A stretch of 64,000 nt of DNA from Euonymus europaeus (taxonomy: Eukaryota; Streptophyta; Magnoliopsida; Celastrales; Celastraceae), in contig OY756966.1 in the NCBI GenBank assembly GCA_963580455.1, forward strand, positions 23,253,001-23,317,000. The letters run 5' to 3'. Below the pieces are notes generated by a model. That model was not told the DNA's origin and did not search any database. It was given only the letters and a program-made list of their open reading frames with translations. The first letter of the stretch is position 1; every line of letters starts with the position of its first letter. This document shows positions 13,145 to 23,047 of this stretch, one piece after another. Position numbers and translations under genes: made by a program.

Positions 13145-16100
13145 ATTTTAACGAAACCTACCCGATCTACTAGAATCCATAAATCCAGTAAAGAGAAACC
13201 TAAAAATTCATTAATCGAACCCAGAAACATACCTGGATGATGATGGCAGAGGCGGAATCGGCGCGATCGAAGAGGAATACACTACGATCTTTGCAAAAGT
13301 CTGTTGCACCGCTCGGAGAGAGAGAGTAGAAAATATCATTTTTTAATATTAAAAAGAAAGTCGCGTGTCTACAGTGTTGCGCGACTCCTAGAGACGAACT
13401 GTAGCAACGCACCAGTTTGTCGTTCACTGTGCAGTAGCTGCTGTGGAAGTAAATTGCACAAAACGACAAAAACAAAACTCTATTTGAGCGCAGTATCCTG
13501 ATTTGCAGAGACTGGTGTGGATGGCCTAAGAGATCAGATTTTGAGTGAAGAATCTAGAAGAAAGGATGTTCGAGAATCCTCAAATTCTGGTTCAGCCTTG
13601 AATGTTAATGACAGAGGCAGACAGTCAGACAGAGGTAGATAGTCAGATAAGAACTCTAGTCGCAGTAAATCCAGGTCAGGGAGAGGAAGAAGTAAATCTC
13701 GTTCTGGCAAGAATGATGGTTGTTGGCATTGTGGCAAGCAAGGTCACATTAAGAAAAATTGTTGGTCTTTAAAGAAGGAAGACAACAAGAAGGATGATGT
13801 TAATGCAGTTACCGATGATACACATGATGCTTTGTTGTTATCTGTTGAATCACATTCGGATTCTTGGGTTTTGGATTCAGGGGCTTCCTTCCATACTATG
13901 GCACACCGAGAGATCATGCAGAACTATGTGACTGGTGATTTTGGGAAGGTGTACTTAGCTGATGGTGAAGACTTGAAGATTGTAGGTATGGGAGATGTTA
14001 GAATCAAGTGTTCGACTGGTTCAGTTTGGGTTCTGCAGAAGGTCAGACATATTCCGCAGTTGAAGAAAAATTTGATTTCAGTTGGTCAGTTGGATGACAG
14101 TGGCTATTCTGTTAGATTTGGTGCTGGTGCATGGACAGTGACTAAGGGAGCAATGGTAGTTGCTCGAGGTATGAAAATTGGCACTCTTTATATGAATACT
14201 AATTGCACTGGTGCAATTGCTGTTGCAGAGGGAATTAGTGACTCAACTCTATGGCATGAGAGACTTGGTCACATGAGTCTAAAGGGTATGAAAGAACTTG
14301 TGACAAAGGGAAAACTTCCTGGAGTTCAGAAAATTCATCTTGATATGTGTGAGAGTTGTATTATGGGGAAGCAGAAGAAACTCAGTTTTTTGACAGGTGG
14401 AAGAACACTGAGGAAGAATAAGCTTGACTTGGTACATACTGATGTATGGGGGCCTTCTCCAGTTACTTCTCTCGGTGGCTCCAAGTATTATGTCACTTTT
14501 ATTGATGATTGCAGTAGAAAATTGTGGGTTTATTTTATGAAAAATAAATCTGATTTATTTGGTATATTCAAGAAGTGGAAAGCTCTTGTTGAGACTGAAA
14601 CTGGTTTGAAATTGAAGTGTTTGAGATCTGATAATGGCGGAGAATATGTTGATAGTGGTTTTAAGGAGTATTGTGTTATACATGGGATTAGGATGGAGAG
14701 AACTATCCCAGGAACATCGCAGCAGAATGGTGTTGCAGAACGTATGAACAGAACTATCAATGAACGTGCTAGAAGTATGAGAATTCATTCAGGGTTGCCT
14801 AAGATGTTTTGGGCTGATGCAGTTAACACCGCAGCTTATCTCATTAATCGAAGTCCGTCAGTTCCACTTGAGAATAAGCTGCCTGAAGAAGTTTGGAGTG
14901 GTAAAGAGGTAAAACTTTCACACCTTAGAGTGTTTGGTTGTGTTTCTTATGTACATGTTGATTTTGATGATCGCAGCAAGCTTGATGCAAAATCAAGGAA
15001 GTGTTTCTTCATTGGTTATGGAGATGAACAGTTTGGCTATAGGTTTTGGGATGATCATAATCGAAAGATTGTCAGAAGTCGAAATGTGATTTTTCATGAG
15101 AGCGTGATGTATAAAGACAAGTCTGATGATAATGTGAAAGAAGTAAAGAAGACTGAAACGATTCATATCGGTATTCCTGAGTCTACATCGGTTGAGCAAG
15201 AAGTAGGCATTCCTATCATTCCACATGATGGTGATGATGAACCGATCACTCCTCTAGTTTCTCTACGGAGGTCCACTAGAACAGTAAGAGCTCCTGAACG
15301 TTATTCTCCTTCTTTGCATTATATCTTGTTGACTGATAATGGTGAGCCAGAAAGCTTTGTAGAAGCTAAACAGGATGTGAATGTGAAAAAGTGGGAGCTG
15401 GCCATGAAAGAAGAAATGAATTCTTTGATGAAGAATCAGACGTGGGAGTTAGTGAAACTACCAGCAAAAAAGAAGGTTTTGCACAACAAATGGGTGTACC
15501 GGGTCAAAACAGAACATGATGGCAGTAAATGGTACAAGGCTAGACTGGTTGTGAAAGGTTTTGAACAAAGATATGGCATCGACTATTCTGAAATTTTCTC
15601 TCCTGTAGTAAAGATGCCTACAATCAGGATGGTACTAGGAATGGTGGCTAATGAGAATTTACATCTTGAGCAGTTAGATGTAAAGACAGCTTTTCTTCAT
15701 GGTGAATTGGAGGAAGTGATTTATATGCATCAGCCAGAAGGGTTCTTAGTACAAGGAAAAGAAAAACTTGTGTGTAAATTGAAGAAGAGCTTGTATGGTT
15801 TGAAGCAGGCTCCAAGACAGTGGAATCTGAAGTTTGATAACTTCATGATTAGTTCAGGTTACACCAGGAGTGAGCAAGATCATTGCTGCTATTTTAAACG
15901 GTTTGAAAACTCATATATTATTTTGCTGTTACATGTCGATGACATGTTGATTGCAGGATCAAGCATCAAGGAGATTAATAATCTGAAACAGCAGCTATCA
16001 AGCCAATTTGAAATGAAGGATTTGGGGAATGCTAAGAAAATTCTTGGAATGAGAATTATAAGAGACAGAACCAAAGGTACTTTAAAACTTTCTCAATCTG

Positions 16101-16977
16101 AGTATGTGATGAAAGTTTTGAGCAGGTTTAATATGGACAAAGCAAAGTCAGTTGCTACACCTTTGGGGAGTCATCTAAAATTGTGTAAGGATCAATCACC
16201 TAGATGTGATGAAGAGTGGGAGCAAATGAGTAAAGTTCCTTATGCTTCTGCTATTGGTTCCCTTATGTATGCTATGATCTGCACTCGACCAGATATTGCT
16301 CATGCAGTGGGAGTGGTTAGCAGGTATATGAGTAATCCAGGAAGAAAGCACTGGGAGGCTGTGAAGTGGATTATGAGATACTTGTGTGGAACTGTAGATT
16401 ATGGGTTGACTTTTACTTCAGGTGAATTGAAGTTGGAAGGGTTTGTAGATGCTGATTTGGCTGGTGACTTTGACAGTTGTAAAAGCACTACAGGCTATGT
16501 TTTTACCTTAGGAGGTACTGCTATTTCTTGGAGTTCAAAGTTACAGAAGGTTGTTGCTTTATCTTCTACTGAAGCAGAGTATGTTGCTATAACAGAAGCT
16601 GCGAAGGAGATAGAGTGGTTGCAAGAACTGATGGAAGAGTTGGGAAAATGAAGGGGTAAGGGTGTTCTCTACAGTGACAGTCAGAGTGGTATATTCCTTG
16701 CCAAGAATCCTGCCTTTCATTCTAATACCAAACACATTCGGAGAAGATATCATTATATCCGCCAAGTTCTCAAGGAAGGTTTGTTGAAGCTTGAGAAAGT
16801 TAGTGGGAATGAAAATCCAGCAGATGCTTTGACGAAGAGTGTGACTGTTGGTAAGCTGAAGCTATGCAAGGCTTTAGTTGGTCTTCTAGCTTGAAGATAA
16901 AGATTAAGGCTGCTGTGTGTTGGTGTCAGTAATGGTGTTACTGATGTAACTGTTCTTACAGTTTCTTGATAGTATCC

Positions 16978-16987
16978 AAGTGGGAGA
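16978..16987 (+). promoter_or_regulatory. Copia polypurine tract
   Basis: AAGTGGGAGA directly upstream of the 3' LTR, the usual copia plus-strand primer. Confidence 0.9.
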
Positions 16988-16988
16988 T

Positions 16989-17269
16989 TGTTAAATATGG
17001 ATACTATTAGTTTGGGTTATATTGGGCTTATACATGAGTTTTATGTATTGGGCTGGTTGGTATTTTTTATATCCAAAAAAAGAGAGGAGATATATATATA
17101 ACCCTTATTCCTTGTAACCCTAGAATTTGATTGAGAGAAAATAAAAATACTGCAGCCGCCATGGACGTAGACATCATTGGCCAAACCACGTTAAAATCTT
17201 GTGTCTCTTGCTTGATTTCTTTATTGCCTGACTGATTGAATGATTGATTGTGCTTAATTCATCCTTACA
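16989..17269 (+). repeat. Copia 3' LTR
   Basis: 281 bp, 97.2 % identical to the 5' LTR by eye (8 substitutions, no length change). It is followed at once by the target duplication GACAT. Confidence 0.97.
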
Positions 17270-17619
17270 GACATGTCACGTTGATCATTTACTCCAACTG
17301 CTAGCGTATTCTATGTGGCCTAACACATTGCTGACATGGATGATAATATTTTTTGAAAAAAAATCTGTGTCAAATGGAACAGCTAGACACGTGCAGCAAC
17401 TATCATGTTCAAATATATTGAAAAAGATGTTGTACCAACACAACCACTGATAGACTACTAAATGTATCACATTAGTCATTACAAACCTTAAATCTAGAAG
17501 CAACAACAATTGCAGCTCAAAATACAGTCATTAAAGCTCAAAATATAAGTAGAAGATAATGTAATACATAACCAGATTGTCCAAAACAACATAAAACAAT
17601 CCAAAACATTCCATAACTA

Positions 17620-20470
17620 CTCATGCTTTCTTTTTTCCTTTGTTGACAGATTGATGGGTTGAGTGAGCATGGAAGTGTACCTAGAACTGGAAGATGCACC
17701 TTGAATTGTTGGAAGCATATTTGGTATCCTCATATTGCTTCCCTATATAAATGGTTGATAAGTAACCTCCAAGGGTACATGAGGTGCATTTGAAGGTAAA
17801 GGGACACCACCTCCACCATAATTGCCATTAGGTTTCTTCACTGGTAGCTTCCCTAGACCGAGTCTACCCCCTCTTCCACCGACAGAGGATGTCTCTCTAT
17901 GCTCAACAGTTGGTTGCTAAAAATTACATAGTTCAGAAGTACATAAATTTTCAACAGTTTCAACATTACTACATAAATAAGTAAAGTATCTGACTCTTTG
18001 GAGGATTTTTATATCCCCGTTTGTTGTATCCTTTCCCTTCAGAATTTCTACACTTTATGATGGGTACCTTCTTCAAAAAATGTTTATGGATGCTCGCTCA
18101 TCATACTCCCTTCTACTTTGTTTTGTTGGCCTACCAATAACTATCTTCATTGGTGGAGAAATATTCATATCCCTATCTGTAAGCAGCCATAGGTTTTCAC
18201 CATTGGTAGTCTGGATGTTATGCTGGTACACCCTCAAGTAAGCCTCTCTTGTATATACATAGTGCACATAATTTGTTGAATCCTTGTACAGCTAACCAAT
18301 GGCAACAACTGCATTGGTGCATGGAATCCCGAAAGATCTCAAGCCCTATAGGTGCAAGTTACCTCGTCCACATTCACCATATACTGATGTGGTCTCTTGG
18401 TTACCTAGCATGTAAGTTTGCATAATAAGAGACAGTTTATTGCAACCAACATAAATGACAGTTTATGGAAATCATACATGGGAAACAAAATGTCCATGAT
18501 CTCTAATCCAGTTTACTGTCTAAGATTTACTTTTCTCAAACTTCATATTTAATCTGTCATGAACTTCAGGACCAACATTCTCAACTCCCTCTTCATTTGA
18601 ATTTTTCTTTGAACATGCTTATTCATTAAGTCCATTCTTAACTCCTCTAGCATTGTGATAATGGGTTTGTCCCTCACAAGCAGAATCTTCAAATTGAAAT
18701 TCTCTAACATGTTGTTCACTATTGATTCATTCTTCGAGAATGTTAAAAATGCAGCCCTAGTCCACAAACATTGTTGAATCTCATTCAAGTATTTTTGTGC
18801 ACCTTCATCCAACTCCTTTACCTTTTGCATTAGAGACTCAAACTCCTAAAGTGTTATAGCCTTTGCACAGCCATATACCATATTCATGTAGTGTGCTCCT
18901 GGCCATTGTTTACTAAAGTTTGCATAGATGTGCCTTACCCAAAACCCATGGTCTATTCATTGTTGAAACTCCATGGAGAGCCCTTTCATTGCTGATATAA
19001 AAAGAAAAACCCTTTTGCCTGTCTAATATGAAGAACCAGCTCCTACTTTGAAACCCTCCAATATCAAGCAACAACTTTCTTAGAAACTAGTACCAAGAGT
19101 TCAACATTTTTTCTCTCTACAACAGCCTATGCAATAGGAAATATACCATTGTAGCCATCCTATTCCTACGTAACAACAATAGGCATTTGACCACCATATG
19201 TTGTCTTCAAGAAGCACCCATCAAGGCTAATCAAGGGTCTAAAATATACACCCTGCAAAAAAACCATCTCTAGGGTCTTCAGGCCTATCTATGTTAACCA
19301 TAATATTACATATGTTGCATTTGTTTGTTTTCAGCACCTCAGCTATGTAACATCATAGTTTGCTCTTTATGCTTGCCCTCAATTATCTCCAAAGCCATCA
19401 TTTACTGTTACAAATATTCATTTTCGGGGACGGGTGAATGTAAACATGTTTCCTTGAGACTGCGACTCAGAATGTCTCATTCACATAATCTACCAACTTA
19501 GCAGCATTTACTGTTAAATCACCTCTTATCTTGTACAAATTTAAGAAAGCCAGGCACTGTTAGCTTGCTTGTTTGATAAGCTACGATTACACCTATGTGT
19601 TCTCATATATGTTTTAACCTAGAATGTAGTCTCACCTTTGATTTTGGAGCATAAGATATTCTAAGAACACCCTAGATCACATTTGGCTTAACACTTGAAC
19701 CTCTCATTTATTACAAATTGAATTTGAAAACCAGCTTGAACAACATGACTCCTAACAACCATCTTGAAGTCTTGTAGAGTAGTGAACTCCATCCCAAGTT
19801 GAAAAATGAATTCCTCAAATGAGACCTTAGGATCATATTTTAGATTCCCAACAGATTTCTCCCAGACTTCCTCATCATTATCATCTTCATACAACAATAT
19901 ATCTTCATTGTCTAACTTATAAACCATTTTGAAGTTTGGATCATCTAGTGTATCCTCATCATTGCCAATATCATAATCTACATCTTCCTCTCATTGCATC
20001 ATCCCTATCAATTTCATAATCATTACCACTCCTCCATCACTTGAATATTCATCATTCTCATCATATTCAGCACTGCCATATCTACCGGCCTTATCGTTTT
20101 CAGCATCGCCATCTCCACCAGCCTTATCAAATCCATCTCCAACAACTTCATCACACTAATGGACACAAGTTAATTTAGTAGTAGCTTCAACTACCTTAGC
20201 ATTTGCAACTTCATTTTGTTTGATGCTAGCCATGTACGCATCTAGGACATCATCATCTTCAAGTAGTGTATCAGTTGGGTTCACTTTCTGGGATGCAATT
20301 GGCTAACTCAAAGGTTCATTGGCAGCCTCGGATGCAATTGGTTAAATAACTGAAGGAGGTACCTCAACATTCTCATCACTGGCAATGTCAATTACAGTAC
20401 TGACAAGAGCTTTTCTTCTCTTGACCTCGTTGTAGTCTAGCCTCTCCTGTTGCCATCCTAGGTGCAGGCC
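17620..20470 (-). pseudogene. Decayed MULE 1 transposase
   Basis: A MuDR-family transposase read on the minus strand through many stops and frameshifts. Blocks appear in the family's order: an acidic N-terminus; a DNA-binding start around 19690-19930 (FQLGMEFTTLQDFKMVVRS); the catalytic region around 19100-19250; KVKELDEGAQKYLNEI ... NNMLENFN ... RDKPIITMLEELR at 18549-18830; a SWIM-type zinc-finger trace around 18300-18360 (FGIPCTNAVVAI on the complement); and a C-terminal tail with PPMKIVIGRPTKQSRRE near 18100. The longest open piece is 93 codons. It cannot make a working enzyme. Domain order and length match a full-size MULE protein, and the MULE at 41-44 kb keeps the same ends of this gene with its middle removed. 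Confidence 0.88.
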
Positions 20471-21088
20471 TCATTTCAACAAACCTAGAATAACAAAAAA
20501 TCCCAATTTTAGCTAACTAATACCAGCAAAGAAAACCCCCCAAATCAATTACATTAATCATAGAGAGAAAACCCTAACGGGAACCATCACCAACCAACAC
20601 CCACACTGATAGTTTGAAACTCCCTTATTAAATAACATAGATTACTCGAGAACTCACAATGAAGTAGTTCCAACCATTTCTCAAAAATTAAAACTAACTT
20701 GAACAAAACGCACTTAGAAAATAGACCAAAAATCATAACCAATCAACCTAAATGGTAAACCCTAAACTATATTAAGCATGTAGACCCAACACAATACCAT
20801 GCAAGAAATTTGAGTACCACAACACAGCTCATGTTCATTCCTTCAAATAAACTTGTGAAAACTCGAAGAAGTCTGGAGATTGCAAAGGGGTTGATAAATG
20901 GAGATGATCAGTGGAGAAGATCCTGACAACTGCCATGACAACAAAGAAGGAGAAGAGGAAAAGACGTTACGAGCAATCGGAGAAAAAGGAGATGAAAGGT
21001 TTTTGATATGCTGTGTTAAATGAAAAAAGTTAATAGGTTTAGATATTTTATGCATTTTCTTAAAAAATCCCGTGCAAAATGCCGTGAC

Positions 21089-21626
21089 CAAGGTTATTAA
21101 AACCGGACCGGCTGGTCGAACCGGTTCGACCGGTTCCGGGCATCTCTCCGGTCCGGTCCGGCACATGAGAACCGGTGATATTTTGAACCGGCCTTTTTTC
21201 ATCGAACCGGCCGGTTCACAGGTTGAACCGGTCAGAATCGGCCGGTTCACCCTGTGAACCGGTTCGTTTACATTAATTAAAAAAAAATTTGAAACTTGTT
21301 TTTGATGGGATTCGAACTAGTGACCTCTAAGTGCTAAGACATGCCTACAACCACTAAGCCATAAGCCTTTTTATGACTAACATTATACATTTATTGAATA
21401 TATAGTATTTTTAAAAGTTTAAACACATATTATAATGTATACAATGTAAAAATATATATTATTTTGTCAAATGTATATATATTTCTACATTATTATGAGT
21501 ATTATTTTAATTAAATAATTAAATATATTGAAACCGGTTCGAACCCGGTTGGACCCCGGTTGAACCATTGAACCATGAACCAAAAAATTTTCCGGTTCGA
21601 TGACCGGTCCGGTTCTGAAAACCTTG
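21089..21626. mobile_element. hAT-like MITE with CCGG-rich ends
   Basis: A 538-bp element flanked by perfect 8-bp duplications GCCGTGAC (21081-21088 and 21627-21634), the size typical of hAT. Its ends are inverted: CAAGGTTATTAAAACCGG on the left and, on the complement, CAAGGTTTTCAGAACCGG on the right. Both ends carry repeated ACCGG/CCGGTT motifs. It has no transposase frame. It lies inside the right part of MULE 1 and so is younger than that element. Its middle contains a pol III promoter-like block, listed separately. Confidence 0.92.
21280..21375 (-). ncRNA. tRNA-like pol III unit inside the hAT MITE
   Basis: On the minus strand there is an A-box TGGCTTAGTGG (complement of 21351-21361), exactly fitting TRGYNNARNNG. 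A B-box GTTCGAATC (complement of 21309-21317) follows 44 bases on, exactly fitting GWTCRANNC. About 20 bases further downstream is a run of nine T (complement of 21280-21288), a typical pol III terminator. Around the boxes the text resembles a decayed tRNA or SINE head. Whether it is transcribed is unknown. It could be a SINE head captured by the MITE or a remnant of the MITE's origin. Confidence 0.5.
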
Positions 21627-21838
21627 GCCGTGACACGTTTCCAATATATAAATGTTAATCATAGAGTTTATGCCATGTAGACAAAAAAAAAAGGAACATT
21701 AGCATATCAACATTGACTGTCTAAAATTTTGAACCGTCCGAGTTATAAAATAAGAAAAAAATAAAATTCTAGATTACTCACATTTTGAATTATCAAATTG
21801 AAAAATATTTCATACCCTTTCAATTACCAAAAGTATAG

Positions 21839-22276
21839 CAAACAGCCTCGGCGAAAATGTGGATAAACACTGTGACGTGGCCAGTGATGAATGGATAATA
21901 AAGTTACCGCACGTAGCTGGAGCTTCAAGTCAAGGAGTACGGAAATTTGTGGGCCCCTGCTCTGACAACACCCACTTAAATTCCTCAGTAGAAATTGAAC
22001 GAGCGTGGAACCCCGCGAGTGGGGAAAAATAGAGAGAGGCAGACGGGGTGGGGCTGAGCTGTGGGGAGAGAGTACCTGGGCCCCACCACCCATGTGCCCT
22101 TCCGGCTGTCTCCACCAGCTCCTGCCTCTCAATGATTAGTTCTCTGTTCCCTCTTCCCCCCCAAAACCCCTCACTTTCTCTTTCTAAAAACTCATCCAAA
22201 CACACGAACACAATACAATATCCCCACACTTTCTCTCTCTACTTATTCTGCTTACGATTCCTCAGTCTCTTTGATC
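21839..22276 (+). promoter_or_regulatory. TCP7-like upstream region and 5' UTR
   Basis: 440 bp between the MULE 1 end and the TCP ATG. It becomes strongly pyrimidine-rich (CTCTTCCCCCC, TTTCTCTCTCTAC) from about 22100, as in many plant 5' UTRs. I see no convincing TATA box at a fixed distance. Confidence 0.45.
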
Positions 22277-23047
22277 ATGTCAAATACGGAGGGAGTCACT
22301 TACGGAGTTTCAAATGGCGCCTTAATTGACCCGCAGCAGCAGCAGGGGAACGGCGTACTAGCAGTGAAGAAACCGCCGTCTAAGGATCGGCACAGTAAGG
22401 TAGACGGCCGTGGACGGAGGATAAGGATGCCGATTATTTGTGCGGCCCGCGTGTTTCAGCTCACACGCGAGCTAGGTCACAAGTCCGATGGTCAGACCAT
22501 CGAGTGGCTGCTCCGCCAGGCTGAGCCCTCAATCATCGCGGCCACTGGCACTGGTATTACTCCGGCTAGTTTCTCCACCGTTTCCGTCTCTGTTCGAGGG
22601 GGAAATTCGGCCTCCTCCACTCTGTCCAATCTTTCTTCTCTCGATCACAAGCCCTTGCTTGGTCCACCGTTTATACTCGGCAAGCGAGTTAGGACCGACG
22701 ATGATAACGGAAAGGATGATGGTGGTGGTATGGCGGTGGGGCCCACTGCTGGTTCGTTAGCGGGACACACGACTGCTTTGCCCCCAGGGGGTTTTTGGGC
22801 GTTGCAGCCGCGGGCGGACTTTTGGGGCTTTGCTGCTGCACCGCCGGAGATGATGGTGCAGTCGGCCTCAGCGATTTCTCAACATCAGACCTTATTTATG
22901 CAGCAACAGCAGGCGGCGGCTGCGGCAGCCATGGGGGAGGCATCGGCAGCGAGGGTGGGAAATTACATTCCGGGACATCTCAATTTATTGGCTTCGCTGT
23001 CTGGTGGACCGGGTGGTTCGAGTCGGAGAGAGGATGATCAACGTTGA
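22277..23047 (+). CDS. TCP7: Class I TCP transcription factor, TCP7/TCP21-like
   Basis: A nuclear DNA-binding factor of the class I (PCF) TCP group, which binds GTGGGNCC-type sites and promotes cell growth and division. The single exon encodes 256 residues from the ATG at 22277 (MSNTEG). The TCP domain spans about residues 36-94: basic part [17 protein letters not shown], helix [16 protein letters not shown], helix [18 protein letters not shown], then [19 protein letters not shown]. Downstream are ILGKRVR, a Gln/Ala-rich stretch ([20 protein letters not shown]) and the conserved tail [15 protein letters not shown] with RREDDQR, all features of the TCP7/TCP21 subgroup. Length and intronless structure fit the family and no defect is visible. 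Arabidopsis TCP7 is the closest match from memory; a TCP21 (CHE)-type assignment cannot be excluded. The MULE 1 right end lies 438 bp upstream. Confidence 0.95.
   Translation: MSNTEGVTYGVSNGALIDPQQQQGNGVLAVKKPPSKDRHSKVDGRGRRIRMPIICAARVFQLTRELGHKSDGQTIEWLLRQAEPSIIAATGTGITPASFSTVSVSVRGGNSASSTLSNLSSLDHKPLLGPPFILGKRVRTDDDNGKDDGGGMAVGPTAGSLAGHTTALPPGGFWALQPRADFWGFAAAPPEMMVQSASAISQHQTLFMQQQQAAAAAAMGEASAARVGNYIPGHLNLLASLSGGPGGSSRREDDQR

Larger units (their letters stand above)
8819..13526. mobile_element. PIF/Harbinger transposon inside copia gag
   Basis: A 4708-bp element between perfect TAA target duplications (8816-8818 and 13527-13529), the 3-bp target typical of PIF/Harbinger. Its imperfect inverted ends read GACCATCCACAACAG at the left and, on the complement, GGCCATCCACACCAG at the right. 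It carries both proteins the superfamily needs, placed tail to tail: a DDE transposase on the plus strand (9445-10731) and a Myb-like partner on the minus strand (11064-12181). Minisatellites lie beside the transposase (about 9150-9340 and 10733-10886) and a two-copy repeat lies in the right part (13001-13144). The 340-bp block 12480-12820 and the other non-coding parts hold nothing I recognise. Confidence 0.95.
8287..16894 (+). pseudogene. Copia Gag-Pol polyprotein, split by insertion and two stops
   Basis: One long frame encodes Gag, protease, integrase, reverse transcriptase and RNase H. Gag begins at the ATG at 8287 and is cut at 8818 by the Harbinger element; the frame resumes unchanged at 13530. 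Visible landmarks are the zinc knuckle CWHCGKQGHIKKNC (about 13720), protease VLDSGASFHT, pre-integrase WHERLGHMSLKGMKEL, integrase HTDVWGP / FIDDCSR / RSDNGGEY / QQNGVAERMNR, RT VKTAFLHGELEE, YGLKQAPRQW and LLHVDDMLIAG, and RNase H VDADLAGD and ALSSTEAEY. Two in-frame nonsense codons exist: TAG at 13640-13642 in late gag and TGA at 16649-16651 inside RNase H; beyond the latter the frame stays open to TGA at 16892-16894. Besides the insertion these are the only lesions I see, so decay is recent. The copy cannot make a complete polyprotein. Confidence 0.95.
7842..17269 (+). mobile_element. Full-length Ty1/copia LTR retrotransposon
   Basis: A complete copia: 281-bp LTRs at both ends (TG...CA), a tRNA-Met-type primer site just inside the 5' LTR, one gag-pol frame, and a polypurine tract just before the 3' LTR. 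The 5-bp target duplication GACAT is perfect (7837-7841 and 17270-17274). Without the Harbinger insertion (4708 bp plus the 3-bp duplication) the element is 4717 bp, a normal copia size. The LTRs differ at 8 of 281 positions (2.8 %), mostly transitions. It landed in the left terminal repeat of MULE 1, because the flanks continue the MULE sequence on both sides. Confidence 0.97.
7700..21838 (-). mobile_element. Mutator-like element (MULE 1), host of the nest
   Basis: The outermost element of a three-level nest. Its left terminal repeat runs from about 7715 to the copia insertion at 7841 and resumes at 17270. Its right end reads inward from about 21838. Both ends share text such as TTTTCAATTTGATAA and a TAACTCGG block, and both resemble the ends of the second MULE at 41.25-44.18 kb. 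Without the copia (9433 bp with its duplication) and the hAT-like MITE (546 bp) the element would be about 4.2 kb. The transposase is on the minus strand and broken. The outer 30 bp on the left are replaced by low-complexity G-rich sequence, so I could not identify a target duplication. Exact borders are approximate. Confidence 0.75.

Noticed and set aside
20843..21250. 135-codon minus-strand open frame rich in Pro, Gly and Thr
   Set aside because: It runs from MULE 1 into the hAT MITE, and its Gly/Pro text comes from the ACCGGTT repeats of the MITE end. No family similarity.
22048..22329. Open frames overlapping the TCP start (both strands)
   Set aside because: They lie over the pyrimidine-rich leader or are shadows of the TCP frame in other phases.
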